Shown: positions 17,003 through 25,277, counted from the stretch's first letter. The stretch is 46,536 nt of DNA from an uncultured Rothia sp. (GCA_946222285.1 CAMIIP010000013.1:1-46536); one strand, 5' to 3'. Translations and numbers: made by a program. Notes: a model not told the origin generated them from the sequence alone.

Positions 17003-19663
17003 ATGAGCGATGAAACTCAGAACGATTCCACAGACCCCATTGAGGGTGAAATAGTAAGCGAAGAAGCGGTAAATGTTCACGGGCGAATCAACAAGGTTGA
17101 GTTGCGCGCGGAGATGGAACGCTCCTACCTCGACTACGCTATGGCCGTTATTATTGGTCGTGCTCTGCCTGATGTTCGAGACGGATTGAAGCCTGTTCAC
17201 CGTCGCGTTATTTACGCGATGTACGATGGTGGCTACCGCCCTGATCGCTCTTTCAATAAGTGCGCTCGCGTGGTTGGTGAAGTGATGGGGCAATATCACC
17301 CTCACGGTGACTCGGCAATTTATGATGCCCTCGTTCGCCTGATTCAGCCCTGGGTAATGCGCTACCCACTAGCGCTGGGGCAGGGTAACTTTGGCTCCCC
17401 CGGTAACGATGGCGCGGCAGCCCCCCGTTATACGGAAACCAAGATGGCCCCTTTGGCTATGGAGATGGTTCGGGATATTCACGAAGATACTGTGGATTTT
17501 CAGGATAACTACGATGGTAAGAATCAAGAACCTACCGTTCTGCCAGCTCGTATTCCTAATCTGTTAATTAACGGTTCTTCGGGTATCGCTGTTGGTATGG
17601 CCACCAATATCCCTCCCCATAATTTGCGCGAGGTTGCCGAGGGCGTGGAATGGTTCCTCAAGAATCCCGAAGCCACAAATGCTGAACTTCTTGAGGCTCT
17701 GCTAGAACGAATTAAAGGCCCTGATTTTCCCGGTGGCGCAACAATTTTGGGTCGCAAGGGTATTGAAGATGCCTATCGTACCGGCCGCGGCTCGATTACC
17801 ATGCGTGCCGTCGTTAATGTAGAAGAAATTCAGGGACGTACCTGCCTGGTAGTTACCGAATTGCCCTATATGGCAAACCCCGATAATTTGGCTATTAAGA
17901 TCGCTGACTTAGTGAAAGATGGCAAGGTTACCGGTATTGCCGATTTGCGTGATGAAACGTCTGGTCGTACCGGTCAGCGTCTGGTGATTGTTCTCAAACG
18001 CGATGCCGTTCCTAAGGTCGTTCTCAATAACCTGTACAAGCACACTCAGCTTCAGGAAAATTTCTCGGCAAATATGCTGGCAATTGTGGACGGCGTGCCT
18101 CGCACGCTCTCTATCGATGCTTTTATTCGCCATTGGGTAAATCATCAGCTTGAAGTGATTGTGCGTCGTACCAAGTACCGCTTGCGCCAGGCAGAGGATG
18201 AAGCTCATATTCTGTTGGGTCTGCTTAAGGCGTTAGATGCTTTAGATGAGGTTATTGCGCTGATTCGCCGCTCCCCCACTGCTGATGAAGCGCGCAACGG
18301 TCTGATGGGCTTGCTAGATATTGACGAAGCCCAGGCTCAGGCAATTTTGAATATGCAGTTGCGCCGTTTGGCTGCTTTGGAGCGTCAGAAGATTCAGGAT
18401 CGTCATGATGAGTTGATGCGCCTGATTGCTGAATATAACGAAATCATTGCTTCTGAAGAACGCCAGCGTCAGATTGTTTCTGAAGAGCTTGCTGAGATTG
18501 TCAATCGCTACGGCGATGATCGCCGCTCTAAAATCCTCATGGGTTTTGACGGTGATATGTCCATGGAAGACCTTATTCCTAACGAGGAAATGGTTGTAAC
18601 CATTACCCGCGGTGGCTATGTTAAGCGCACGCGTTCTGATCAGTACAGGGCGCAGCATCGTGGTGGCAAGGGCATCAAGGGTGCATCTCTGCGCGGTGAC
18701 GACGTTGTTGAGCACTTCTTCGTTACTAGTACTCACAACTGGATTCTTTTCTTTACCAATTTGGGTCGTGTCTATCGCACCAAGGCCTATGAGCTCATGG
18801 AAGCTGGTCGTGATGCCAAGGGGCAGCACGTGGCTAATCTTTTGGCTTTTCAGCCCGATGAAACCATCGCCAAGGTGATGGAACTAGAAACCTATGAAGA
18901 CGCTCCTTATCTGATTCTGGCGACCAAGCGAGGGCTGGTTAAAAAATCGCGTTTGAGTGACTATGACACCAACCGTACAGCCGGCGTCATTGCCATTAAT
19001 CTTCGTGAGGATGACGAGCTGGTTTCGGCTCGTTTGGGATCCGCTGAGGATGATCTCATGCTGATCTCTCGCAAGGGTCAATCATTGCGTTTTACGGCTA
19101 CGGACGAGGCTTTACGCCCCATGGGACGCGCTACCTCTGGTGTAACCGGTATGAAGTTCCGCGAAAGCGATGAACTGCTTTCTATGAATGTGGTGACAGA
19201 TGATTCCTACGTCTTTATTGTGACCGAGGGGGGCTATGCTAAGCGCACTAAGGTACAGGAATATCGCCAGCAGGGTCGCGGTGGCTTGGGTATTAAAGTT
19301 GCCAAGCTTGCAGAAGACCGTGGCGATCTTGTAGGTGGTCTGATTGTTGAAGAAGACGACGAGGTTTTGGTCGTGATGCAGTCTGGCAAGGTTGTCCGAA
19401 CTGCTGTCAGTGAAGTTCCCGCTAAGGGTCGCGATACTATGGGTGTTATTTTTGCTAAGCCAAGTAAGGGCGATCACATCGTTGGCGTTGCTCGTAACCA
19501 AGATCGTAATTTGGAAGAAGAAGTGGCAGATTCTGCCCAAGAAAATGTCTCTGAATCCGATACAGTAGCGGATAATGAAGTACCGTTAGAAGACGGTCAA
19601 CACGAGCTAAGTTCTGAGGGTTTAGAACAGTCTGAATCCAACGCACATGGAGGTAGTAACTAG
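17003..19663 (+). CDS. gyrA: DNA gyrase subunit A
   Basis: The DNA-cutting subunit of gyrase. The N-terminal breakage-reunion domain has the active-site tyrosine in AAPRYTETKMAPLA. The quinolone region reads YHPHGDSAIYDALVRLIQPW, with the usual Ser and Asp kept, so no target mutation is seen there. The C-terminal beta-pinwheel has repeated blades (VKRTRSDQYRAQHRGGKGIKG is the GyrA box region; AKRTKVQEYRQQGRGGLGIK follows). The acidic, poorly conserved tail (EEEVADSAQEN...) is typical of actinobacteria. 886 aa, ATG start; it overlaps the next gene by one base. Confidence 0.97.
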   Translation: MSDETQNDSTDPIEGEIVSEEAVNVHGRINKVELRAEMERSYLDYAMAVIIGRALPDVRDGLKPVHRRVIYAMYDGGYRPDRSFNKCARVVGEVMGQYHPHGDSAIYDALVRLIQPWVMRYPLALGQGNFGSPGNDGAAAPRYTETKMAPLAMEMVRDIHEDTVDFQDNYDGKNQEPTVLPARIPNLLINGSSGIAVGMATNIPPHNLREVAEGVEWFLKNPEATNAELLEALLERIKGPDFPGGATILGRKGIEDAYRTGRGSITMRAVVNVEEIQGRTCLVVTELPYMANPDNLAIKIADLVKDGKVTGIADLRDETSGRTGQRLVIVLKRDAVPKVVLNNLYKHTQLQENFSANMLAIVDGVPRTLSIDAFIRHWVNHQLEVIVRRTKYRLRQAEDEAHILLGLLKALDALDEVIALIRRSPTADEARNGLMGLLDIDEAQAQAILNMQLRRLAALERQKIQDRHDELMRLIAEYNEIIASEERQRQIVSEELAEIVNRYGDDRRSKILMGFDGDMSMEDLIPNEEMVVTITRGGYVKRTRSDQYRAQHRGGKGIKGASLRGDDVVEHFFVTSTHNWILFFTNLGRVYRTKAYELMEAGRDAKGQHVANLLAFQPDETIAKVMELETYEDAPYLILATKRGLVKKSRLSDYDTNRTAGVIAINLREDDELVSARLGSAEDDLMLISRKGQSLRFTATDEALRPMGRATSGVTGMKFRESDELLSMNVVTDDSYVFIVTEGGYAKRTKVQEYRQQGRGGLGIKVAKLAEDRGDLVGGLIVEEDDEVLVVMQSGKVVRTAVSEVPAKGRDTMGVIFAKPSKGDHIVGVARNQDRNLEEEVADSAQENVSESDTVADNEVPLEDGQHELSSEGLEQSESNAHGGSN

Positions 19664-20160
19664 TGAGCGTACCAGCATCAAACGGCGTTAGGTCCGGTGC
19701 CAATAGGCGCCCTGCGCCGCGTTCTCAGGGTGGACGCGCGGGTACCCGCTCCGCTGCTAATCGTAATAAGCCGTTGGTTCGTCCAGCGCCTCGTTCGAAA
19801 ATTCGTCGTGCTCGCCTGGTTATTGCCAAGGTTGATACGTGGTCGGTTGCTAAATTGATGTTCCTACTGTCTGTGTCTGTAGGTATTGTGACCGTTGTTA
19901 CCTCAGTTGTCTTATGGCTTGTTCTGCAGGCTACGGGTGCTTTTGATGGTATTAATGACCTTCTGACTATGCTGGGGACTACGGGAAATCATATTGATAT
20001 TTCTGAAATTCTTTCTTTGGGTCAGATTGCTCTCTACACTACAATTTTGGCGGTAGTCAACGTTATTCTCTTTACCCTCTTGGGTGTTATTTGCGCGATG
20101 CTTTACAACATTGCGGCGAAGCTCGTAGGCGGTATTGGTCTTACTTTGACTGATGACTAG
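19663..20160 (+). CDS. DUF3566 membrane protein
   Basis: A 165-aa actinobacterial protein found next to gyrA. A basic, disordered N-terminus of about 50 residues is followed by the DUF3566 core: RRARLVIAKVDTWSVAKLMFLLSVSVGIVTVV, a loop (ATGAFDGINDLLTML), and a second membrane segment LYTTILAVVNVILFTLLGVICAMLYN with the closing LVGGIGLTLTDD. Two membrane helices are expected. The GTG start overlaps the gyrA stop, so translation is coupled. Its molecular role is not established. Confidence 0.88.
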   Translation: MSVPASNGVRSGANRRPAPRSQGGRAGTRSAANRNKPLVRPAPRSKIRRARLVIAKVDTWSVAKLMFLLSVSVGIVTVVTSVVLWLVLQATGAFDGINDLLTMLGTTGNHIDISEILSLGQIALYTTILAVVNVILFTLLGVICAMLYNIAAKLVGGIGLTLTDD

Positions 20161-20170
20161 GTCGTTTGTT

Positions 20171-20274
20171 TTTGCCTCCTAGGGGCGAAATAAAATGTGT
20201 TATGGAACACCGCTGGGCGATTTGGAATGTTTCTGAAGCTCGTGTAAAGTTTTATTTCGTCCTCAGGGGGCAAA
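20171..20274. repeat. Long-range inverted repeat upstream of tRNA-Ile
   Basis: Two 25-base arms, 20171-20195 and 20250-20274, are complementary at 21 of 25 positions (both read TTTGCC..CT....CGAAATAAAA in one orientation). About 54 bases lie between them. The right arm begins at the end of the tRNA promoter. It may fold as a leader hairpin or terminate gyrA-DUF3566 transcripts. Confidence 0.6.
20222..20250 (+). promoter_or_regulatory. Promoter for tRNA-Ile
   Basis: TTGGAA at 20222-20227 and TAAAGT at 20245-20250, separated by exactly 17 bases, about 30 bases before the tRNA-Ile 5' end. This is a good housekeeping-sigma match. Confidence 0.6.
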
Positions 20275-20278
20275 GTAA

Positions 20279-20352
20279 GGGCGTATAGCTCAGTTGGTTA
20301 GAGCGCTACACTGATAATGTAGAGGTCCCAGGTTCAAATCCTGGTACGCCCA
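20279..20352 (+). tRNA. tRNA-Ile (GAT)
   Basis: The 74-base gene folds with acceptor GGGCGTA / TACGCCC, a D-arm AGCTCAGTTGGTTAGAGC, an anticodon stem CTACA/TGTAG around GAT, and a T-arm GGTTCAAATCC. The discriminator is A and CCA is not encoded. It is in the conserved actinobacterial position after gyrA and DUF3566. Confidence 0.96.
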
Positions 20353-20373
20353 CTTCCTTGTAAAGGAGTTTCA

Positions 20374-20490
20374 ATGAAGAAAATTTTCGTAGTAGCTATG
20401 GCGGCTACGGTAAGTCTGATTGCAGCTCGTAAAGTCAAGGAAAATCAGGAGAATAAAAATTCCTGGAGTGAGTCTACGGATTCGTTATAA
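20374..20490 (+). CDS. DLW39-type small protein
   Basis: A 38-aa product, MKKIFVVAMAATVSLIAARK followed by VKENQENKNSWSESTDSL. It has an N-terminal hydrophobic helix and a polar tail with the W-x-E-x-T-D motif of the DLW-39 family, where the usual DLW reads NSW. AAAGGAG is seven bases upstream of the ATG. Position between tRNA-Ile and tRNA-Ala is the family's standard location. Function is unknown. Confidence 0.8.
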   Translation: MKKIFVVAMAATVSLIAARKVKENQENKNSWSESTDSL

Positions 20491-20513
20491 AACTCAATAG
20501 AGTTACACCGCAC

Positions 20514-20586
20514 GGGGGCGTGGCGCAATTGGTAGCGCACCTGCTTTGCAAGCAGGGGGTTAGGGGTTCGAGTCCCCTCGCCTCCA
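20514..20586 (+). tRNA. tRNA-Ala (TGC), copy 1
   Basis: 73 bases, acceptor GGGGGCG / CGCCTCC with one G-T pair, D-arm GGCGCAATTGGTAGCGC, anticodon loop TTTGCAA with TGC, and T-arm AGGGGTTCGAGTCCCCT. The discriminator is A and CCA is not encoded. The 5S gene starts only one or two bases later. Confidence 0.96.
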
Positions 20587-20587
20587 C

Positions 20588-20705
20588 GTTTCGGTGATTA
20601 TAGCAAGAGGGAAACGCCCGGATCCATCCCGAACCCGGAAGCTAAGACTCTTTGCGCCGATGGTACTGCACTGGGGACGGTGTGGGAGAGTAGGTCGTCG
20701 CCGAG
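20588..20705 (+). rRNA. 5S ribosomal RNA, copy 1
   Basis: About 118 bases with clear 5S landmarks: GAGGGAAACGCCCGG (helix II/loop B region), CCGAACCCGGAAGCTAAG, GCGCCGATGGTACTGC and GGGAGAGTAGG. The ends TTCGGTG and CGCCGAG pair as helix I, so the gene is full length. No 16S or 23S gene is nearby, which is unusual. Confidence 0.93.
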
Positions 20706-20718
20706 CTAACTTTATGGA

Positions 20719-20754
20719 AAGAGGTTCCAGTCTTTCGACTGGAACCTCTTTTTT
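20719..20754 (+). terminator. Terminator of tRNA-Ala/5S unit, copy 1
   Basis: A perfect 14-bp stem AAGAGGTTCCAGTC / GACTGGAACCTCTT with a four-base loop, followed by TTTT. Confidence 0.95.
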
Positions 20755-21051
20755 GTTGTGTTTTAGGGTCTGTGATGCGTATCTTATCCCCATTAAAATG
20801 AACTTAAGGTAAACGCTAGTTGAACCCTGAAATGAGGTGTGTGGTTTTAGGTAGACGGTTCCCAATAACCCCCATAAACCCACAGTTGAATCTGATAGTG
20901 AATCCCTGAAATAGTGCGGAGAACTAGTTATAGAGAAATACTGGATGTGGGTTTAGGCTCAAAAAGCCAAAGAAAAAAGTTCTGTATCCCGTGAGTTTTT
21001 CAAAGGTATGTTTTATTTTCATCTGGAGTTGTCCCGGAAGATAATGAGGTA
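20755..21051. other. Intergenic region before the phosphate transporter
   Basis: About 300 bases with no supported gene. It should hold the pit promoter, but I see no clear pair of hexamers and no RNA structure I can name. Confidence 0.5.
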
Positions 21052-22248
21052 GTGACTACTGAACTTATCATTCTGATTATCGTTGTGCTCACTGCACTGG
21101 CTTTTGACTTTACTAATGGCTTTCATGACACCGGTAATGCTATGGCTACTTCCATTGCTACAGGTGCTCTCAAGCCCAAAGTTGCTGTAACTCTTTCAGC
21201 CGTTTTGAACCTTATAGGTGCTTTTCTTTCCGTAGAAGTAGCGAAAACGGTAGGTAAGGGCATCGTTGATCTCGATGCTGTTACCAACGACAACTCTGGG
21301 TTGATGCTCATTGTCTTTACCGGTTTGGTGGGTGGCATCTTATGGAATGTGCTCACTTGGCTACTTGGTTTACCATCTAGCTCTTCACATGCTCTGTTCG
21401 GTGGTTTAATCGGCGCTGCAATGGCCGCGCTGGGAACATCTGGCGTTCAGTGGTCTGGCGTGATGTCAAAGGTTATTATTCCCGCAATTATGGCTCCCTT
21501 TGTTGCCGGTCTCGTGGCAACTGTGGGTACCTGGCTGATTTACCGTATTTCTGGTCCAGTGTCGGATGCTAAGAAAACTTCAGGGTTCCGCTGGGGGCAA
21601 GTAGGAACGGCATCGCTCGTATCCCTAGCTCATGGCACCAATGATGCGCAGAAGACTATGGGTGTTATTTTTCTTGCTCTCTTGGCGGCGGGGCAAATTG
21701 ACCCCTCTGCAGATATACCTTTCTGGGTGAAAGCCTCTTGTGCTATTGCTATCGCGCTAGGTACTTACTGGGGCGGTTGGCGTATTATTCGAACTCTCGG
21801 TAAAGGTCTTGTGGAAATTGATACACCGCAGGGCATGGCAGCTGAAGGATCTTCGGCGGCTATTATTTTGACGTCATCGCACTTTGGTATGGCTCTTTCT
21901 ACTACTCACGTTGCTACGGGTTCTATTCTTGGATCAGGTTTGGGACGTAAGGGTGCAGAGGTTCGTTGGGGAATTGCTGGGCGCATGGTCGTTGCCTGGC
22001 TTATTACCCTTCCTGCCGCTGGTTTCATTGGCGGATTGACCTGGTTTATCGGTCATTACATCAATGCCTTTACCGGTAGCGGATGGCTGGGTGAGCTGGT
22101 TGTCTTTTTTATTCTTGTAGGTTTCTGTGTATGGATGTTCTTGCACTCACGTCGTGCTCCGGTGGATTCATCTAACGTGAATGCTGATTGGGATGACGGA
22201 GCATCGCAGGGCTCCGTACCTGTAGATTCCACCAAGGTAGGTGCGTAA
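21052..22248 (+). CDS. Inorganic phosphate transporter, PiT family
   Basis: A 398-aa low-affinity, proton-coupled phosphate (metal-phosphate) symporter, resembling PitA of mycobacteria. The two signature repeats are present: DFTNGFHDTGNAMATSIATGALKP near residue 20 and AHGTNDAQKTMGVI near residue 195. About ten membrane segments are expected, with a soluble tail after FFILVGFCVWMFLHSRR. The GTG start follows AATGAGGTA. The stop overlaps the start of the next gene. Gene order matches M. tuberculosis pitA-Rv0544c-Rv0543c. Confidence 0.92.
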   Translation: MTTELIILIIVVLTALAFDFTNGFHDTGNAMATSIATGALKPKVAVTLSAVLNLIGAFLSVEVAKTVGKGIVDLDAVTNDNSGLMLIVFTGLVGGILWNVLTWLLGLPSSSSHALFGGLIGAAMAALGTSGVQWSGVMSKVIIPAIMAPFVAGLVATVGTWLIYRISGPVSDAKKTSGFRWGQVGTASLVSLAHGTNDAQKTMGVIFLALLAAGQIDPSADIPFWVKASCAIAIALGTYWGGWRIIRTLGKGLVEIDTPQGMAAEGSSAAIILTSSHFGMALSTTHVATGSILGSGLGRKGAEVRWGIAGRMVVAWLITLPAAGFIGGLTWFIGHYINAFTGSGWLGELVVFFILVGFCVWMFLHSRRAPVDSSNVNADWDDGASQGSVPVDSTKVGA

Positions 22249-22544
22249 TGAATTTTGCAGAACTGAGCGAAAAAATAATTTCGGTAGTACTTGCTGGTCT
22301 GGTCTTTGGAGCCGGTTTGCCGGCCCTCTATGCCGTTGGAATGCGTATGCTGGCAGGAACCACCGAATATACCGCAGACGGGCGTCTGATCGAAGTTGAA
22401 GGCCCCTCTGTAGCAATGAAAGCCATTGCCTATATAATCTTTGCAATCATTCTTGTAGTAATTGTGATTGCGGTTCTCTGGGTTGCTAAAGATTTTCTTT
22501 ACCACACGTTTGGTTTTAATCTTTTGGGTCAGGCTGGTAAGTAA
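22248..22544 (+). CDS. Small two-helix membrane protein (Rv0544c-like by position)
   Basis: A 98-aa protein with two hydrophobic segments, IISVVLAGLVFGAGLPALYAVGM (about 10-32) and MKAIAYIIFAIILVVIVIAVLWVA (about 57-80), joined by a polar loop. The ATG overlaps the phosphate-transporter stop (TAATG), so the two are coupled. By order it corresponds to Rv0544c next to pitA, which suggests a link to phosphate transport. That link is inferred. Confidence 0.8.
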   Translation: MNFAELSEKIISVVLAGLVFGAGLPALYAVGMRMLAGTTEYTADGRLIEVEGPSVAMKAIAYIIFAIILVVIVIAVLWVAKDFLYHTFGFNLLGQAGK

Positions 22545-22583
22545 TCATTCCGCCACGGTACGCCCGGGATAAGGAGTTGAGGG

Positions 22584-23012
22584 ATGCCTCAAAAAAATAT
22601 TGTAAATCGAGTGATTGATTGGTTGAGCGTTGGCTACCCTGAGGATGTTCCTCCGCAGGATCGGGCGGCGGTTATGGCGGTGTTGAGACACCGGCTTAAC
22701 GATCAACAGCTAGAAGAGGTTATTCGGCGTCTGATGGCTTTGCGTGCTGAGCGTGGAGAAGAATATGTGAGTGATGAGCGCATTAATGAATATATTCGAA
22801 AAGTTGTGGACGACGTTCCCGGACCACAGGAAATTGATCGGGTAGCTCGCATACTGGGTGCTCACGGTCTGTTGATCTCGGAAGGGCATTTTGAACCTCA
22901 TGAGGCCGTTACCGAGAGTAATACTGAGGGCTTTGTGCATTATGATGAACCCACTGCTGAAGAGATTGAAATTGCCGAATCTGTAGCTGCGCAGATAGAA
23001 GAAAAGAACTAG
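22584..23012 (+). CDS. DUF3349 protein (Rv0543c-like)
   Basis: A 142-aa soluble, acidic protein. The DUF3349 core is visible: NRVIDWLSVGYPEDVPPQDRAAVMAVLRHRLNDQQLEEVIRRL, then INEYIRKVVDDVPGPQEIDRVARILGAHG. An acidic C-terminal extension of about 35 residues is not part of the core. GGAG precedes the ATG. Rv0543c of M. tuberculosis is in this family and in the same position, third after pitA. Its function is unknown. Confidence 0.85.
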   Translation: MPQKNIVNRVIDWLSVGYPEDVPPQDRAAVMAVLRHRLNDQQLEEVIRRLMALRAERGEEYVSDERINEYIRKVVDDVPGPQEIDRVARILGAHGLLISEGHFEPHEAVTESNTEGFVHYDEPTAEEIEIAESVAAQIEEKN

Positions 23013-23127
23013 TGGTTTCTTGCTAATCGAGGCATGTTTACGATGGTTTCACTATTCTTGTGTTGCATGTCATTGAAAGGTAATTTGCATCAGTTCGAAG
23101 AACTGTTGTAAGCTAATAAAACCGCAC

Positions 23128-23200
23128 GGGGGCGTGGCGCAATTGGTAGCGCACCTGCTTTGCAAGCAGGGGGTTAGGGGTTCGAGTCCCCTCGCCTCCA
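23128..23200 (+). tRNA. tRNA-Ala (TGC), copy 2
   Basis: Identical in every base to the copy at 20514. It has the same TGC anticodon and no encoded CCA. This is a second, redundant alanine tRNA gene. Confidence 0.96.
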
Positions 23201-23201
23201 C

Positions 23202-23319
23202 GTTTCGGTGATTATAGCAAGAGGGAAACGCCCGGATCCATCCCGAACCCGGAAGCTAAGACTCTTTGCGCCGATGGTACTGCACTGGGGACGGTGTGGG
23301 AGAGTAGGTCGTCGCCGAG
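23202..23319 (+). rRNA. 5S ribosomal RNA, copy 2
   Basis: Identical to the copy at 20588, full length with paired ends, directly after tRNA-Ala and again without 16S or 23S genes. Confidence 0.93.
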
Positions 23320-23332
23320 CTAACTTTATGGA

Positions 23333-23368
23333 AAGAGGTTCCAGTCTTTCGACTGGAACCTCTTTTTT
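23333..23368 (+). terminator. Terminator of tRNA-Ala/5S unit, copy 2
   Basis: The same 14-bp stem, four-base loop and T run as at 20719-20754. Confidence 0.95.
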
Positions 23369-23401
23369 ATTCTTGTGGTTTGCAGAGCGGATTCGATACT
23401 T

Positions 23402-24114
23402 TTAGAAGTGTTGCATAAACCGGTCGGGAGCCTGCAAAAAAGATCGCCAGAGAGTTACGTCCTCGATATTTTCAAAGACCGTTTCGCGTATCCCCCCACT
23501 CACCCACTTCTAATATCTGAGCGTCGTCGTCCATGCCCATTAATATGGGAGAATGCGTGCATAAAATAACTTGCCCACCACCGCGCAAATGCTCTAAAAG
23601 ACGGTGAATAAGATTGAGCTGGCCCTGGAAGCTAAGGCCAGATTCGGGTTCGTCAAAAATCCATAAGCCCTGTCCTGCAGGAACCGAATCAATAAGAGAT
23701 AGAGCTGATTCACCGTGGGACTGCCTGAGCAATTTACTACCGCGCGATGAGCCCACGCTCTGCAAATAGCCCTGAAGCGAATGGACTGTTTCAGCTCGAA
23801 AAAAGAGACCGTTACGGGTACCTGAGGCTCCACGTACTAATTGCAGATAATTTCCACAGGCTTGATATATCTTCTATAGAATCCCGTTGTTCGGCGAGCG
23901 TTCCACCTTCTAAAGGGAAACCAAAAGCCTCTGCAATAGACTCTAAAAGCACCGATTTTCCTGTCCCATTTTCACCGATAATAAGGGTAAGGGGCGAAAA
24001 ATTAATTCCCTGATTGAGTACAGTACGAATCGAAGCTACCGTAAACGGCCAGCGATCTTGGTGGGGAAACGAATCGAATCCAGAAACCCTGCGAAGGGGA
24101 AGCGAAGACAACAT
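23402..24114 (-). pseudogene. AAA/ABC-type ATPase, broken by two frameshifts
   Basis: The first frame (from ATG 24114) gives FSPLTLIIGENGTGKSVLLESIAEAFGF, a Walker A region, and stops at 23812. A second frame carries on with GLFFRAETVHSL, QSHGESALSLIDS (signature) and GLWIFDEPESGLSFQGQL (Walker B), then VILCTHSPILMG. It stops at 23472. A third frame supplies the expected end, FENIEDVTLWRSFLQAPDRF followed by MQHF. The joined product of about 237 residues matches the small predicted AAA ATPases with FFRAE and HGESF motifs. All three parts are well preserved, so decay is recent or the breaks are sequencing errors. Confidence 0.8.
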
Positions 24115-24138
24115 ATGGTTTAGATTACCTAACAAAAA

Positions 24139-24170
24139 GTCCCGTTCTCCTCAAATGAGGAAAACGGGAC
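24139..24170 (-). terminator. Terminator after the Ala/Lys-rich protein gene
   Basis: A 15-bp stem GTCCCGTTCTCCTCA / TGAGGAAAACGGGAC with one wobble position, followed on the minus strand by TTTTTGTT. Confidence 0.85.
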
Positions 24171-24195
24171 CTGGCATATTCTTGGGAAGAAAAGA

Positions 24196-25023
24196 TTACT
24201 TCTCTTGAGAACCCTTAGCTTCTACGCCTTCTTCACCGGTCTGGTAAGAAGTAGAAGGTGTGTTGCCAGCAGAAGAAAAATTCTCGGTTGCATCGGTAGT
24301 AGGAGCAGTATTGGCGTGCTTACCTACTACGGGAGCCTTGCTGGTCTGAGCTACGACATCTTCGGAGCTTTTTTCTTGAGTGGAAGCCTTGGGATTGTTT
24401 CCAGCTTCGCTCCGTGAAATATCTGAATCAGGATCGGCAGACTTGGTTGTAGCATTCTGAGGAGCTACGGGGGTTGCAATCTTGGTTTCAGAAGCAGGCT
24501 TAACCGGTGTCTTCCAGGGATCCTCAACGGGACGTGACGCCTTGTACGCTGCATAACCAGCAACACCGGCAGCAACAAGCAGTCCAACAATCAGAAGACC
24601 CTTGCCGGGCTTCTTTGCTGCCTTCTTCTGTTCCTTAGCGAACTTGTTAGCAGCTTTAACAGCCTGTTTCTGAGTCTTCTTGAGATCGCGCTTGTTGTAA
24701 CCTGCTTTGGTCGCAAGAGCCTGGGCTTGTGTGGGAACCTCTACCTCGTTGAGCTTTTCTGCTGCAACGGATGCGAATTCGCCAGCCTTCAAGCGAGCCT
24801 TGCTGGCGGCGTCTTCAAGAACCGGAGTAGCCTTGTCGATGCCTTCCTGAAAGCGATCAGCAACGGTGTGTTGGAAGTCTTCAAACTTTTTGCCAGCTAC
24901 AGCTGCCTGCTTAGTGGCCACTTTGTTCAGCTTCTCAGCCTTCTTGCCGGTGGTCTTCTTTGCCTTAATGAAAGTCTTTTCGGCCTTCTTCTGGGCTTTG
25001 TCAGTCTTAGTAGCAAATGCCAT
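24196..25023 (-). CDS. Ala/Lys-rich single-helix membrane protein
   Basis: A 275-aa protein with no clear enzyme domain. Residues 1-140 are a charged Ala/Lys-rich helical region (AKKTTGKKAEKLNKVATKQA...), likely coiled coil or nucleic-acid/cell-wall interacting. A single membrane helix GLLIVGLLVAAGVAGYAAY follows near 143-161. The motif RPVEDPWKTP comes just after it, resembling the short DPW motif in actinobacterial proteins near ppiA. The rest is a disordered Ser/Thr/Glu tail. GGAGG precedes the ATG. It is divergent from the cyclophilin gene. Function is unknown. Confidence 0.7.
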   Translation of the reverse strand: MAFATKTDKAQKKAEKTFIKAKKTTGKKAEKLNKVATKQAAVAGKKFEDFQHTVADRFQEGIDKATPVLEDAASKARLKAGEFASVAAEKLNEVEVPTQAQALATKAGYNKRDLKKTQKQAVKAANKFAKEQKKAAKKPGKGLLIVGLLVAAGVAGYAAYKASRPVEDPWKTPVKPASETKIATPVAPQNATTKSADPDSDISRSEAGNNPKASTQEKSSEDVVAQTSKAPVVGKHANTAPTTDATENFSSAGNTPSTSYQTGEEGVEAKGSQEK

Positions 25024-25277
25024 TTTTTCCTCCTTTAAGGTTATTTATATTTGCGCTCAGAAGCGCAGATACAATGTATTTATCATATAGCTTACTAACT
25101 CGATGTGAAATTTTTCTGTGTATGACCTGATAAGTCTTCGGTTTTCTCTGGAGACACAAGAGTGGGGACGTCACCGGGATGGAATCTGTGTAGAAGTTGG
25201 TTATAAGCGGCTTTCGCTGAGTGCATAAGGTTCGATTCTTCTGGATTTGAACCATCTAGCCGTGCAAAAATGGTTTT

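Larger units (their letters stand above)
20507..20754 (+). repeat. 248-bp direct repeat, copy 1 (tRNA-Ala + 5S + terminator)
   Basis: Bases 20507-20754 are identical to 23121-23368 by direct reading. The unit spans 7 bases before tRNA-Ala, the tRNA, the 5S gene and its terminator through the T run. The flanks differ at once on both sides. Confidence 0.95.
23121..23368 (+). repeat. 248-bp direct repeat, copy 2 (tRNA-Ala + 5S + terminator)
   Basis: Identical to 20507-20754, with the same orientation, offset 2614 bases. It sits after the DUF3349 gene. Upstream is a promoter-like TTGCAT (23085) and TAAGCT (23109), with the palindrome CAGTTCGAAGAACTG between them. Confidence 0.95.
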
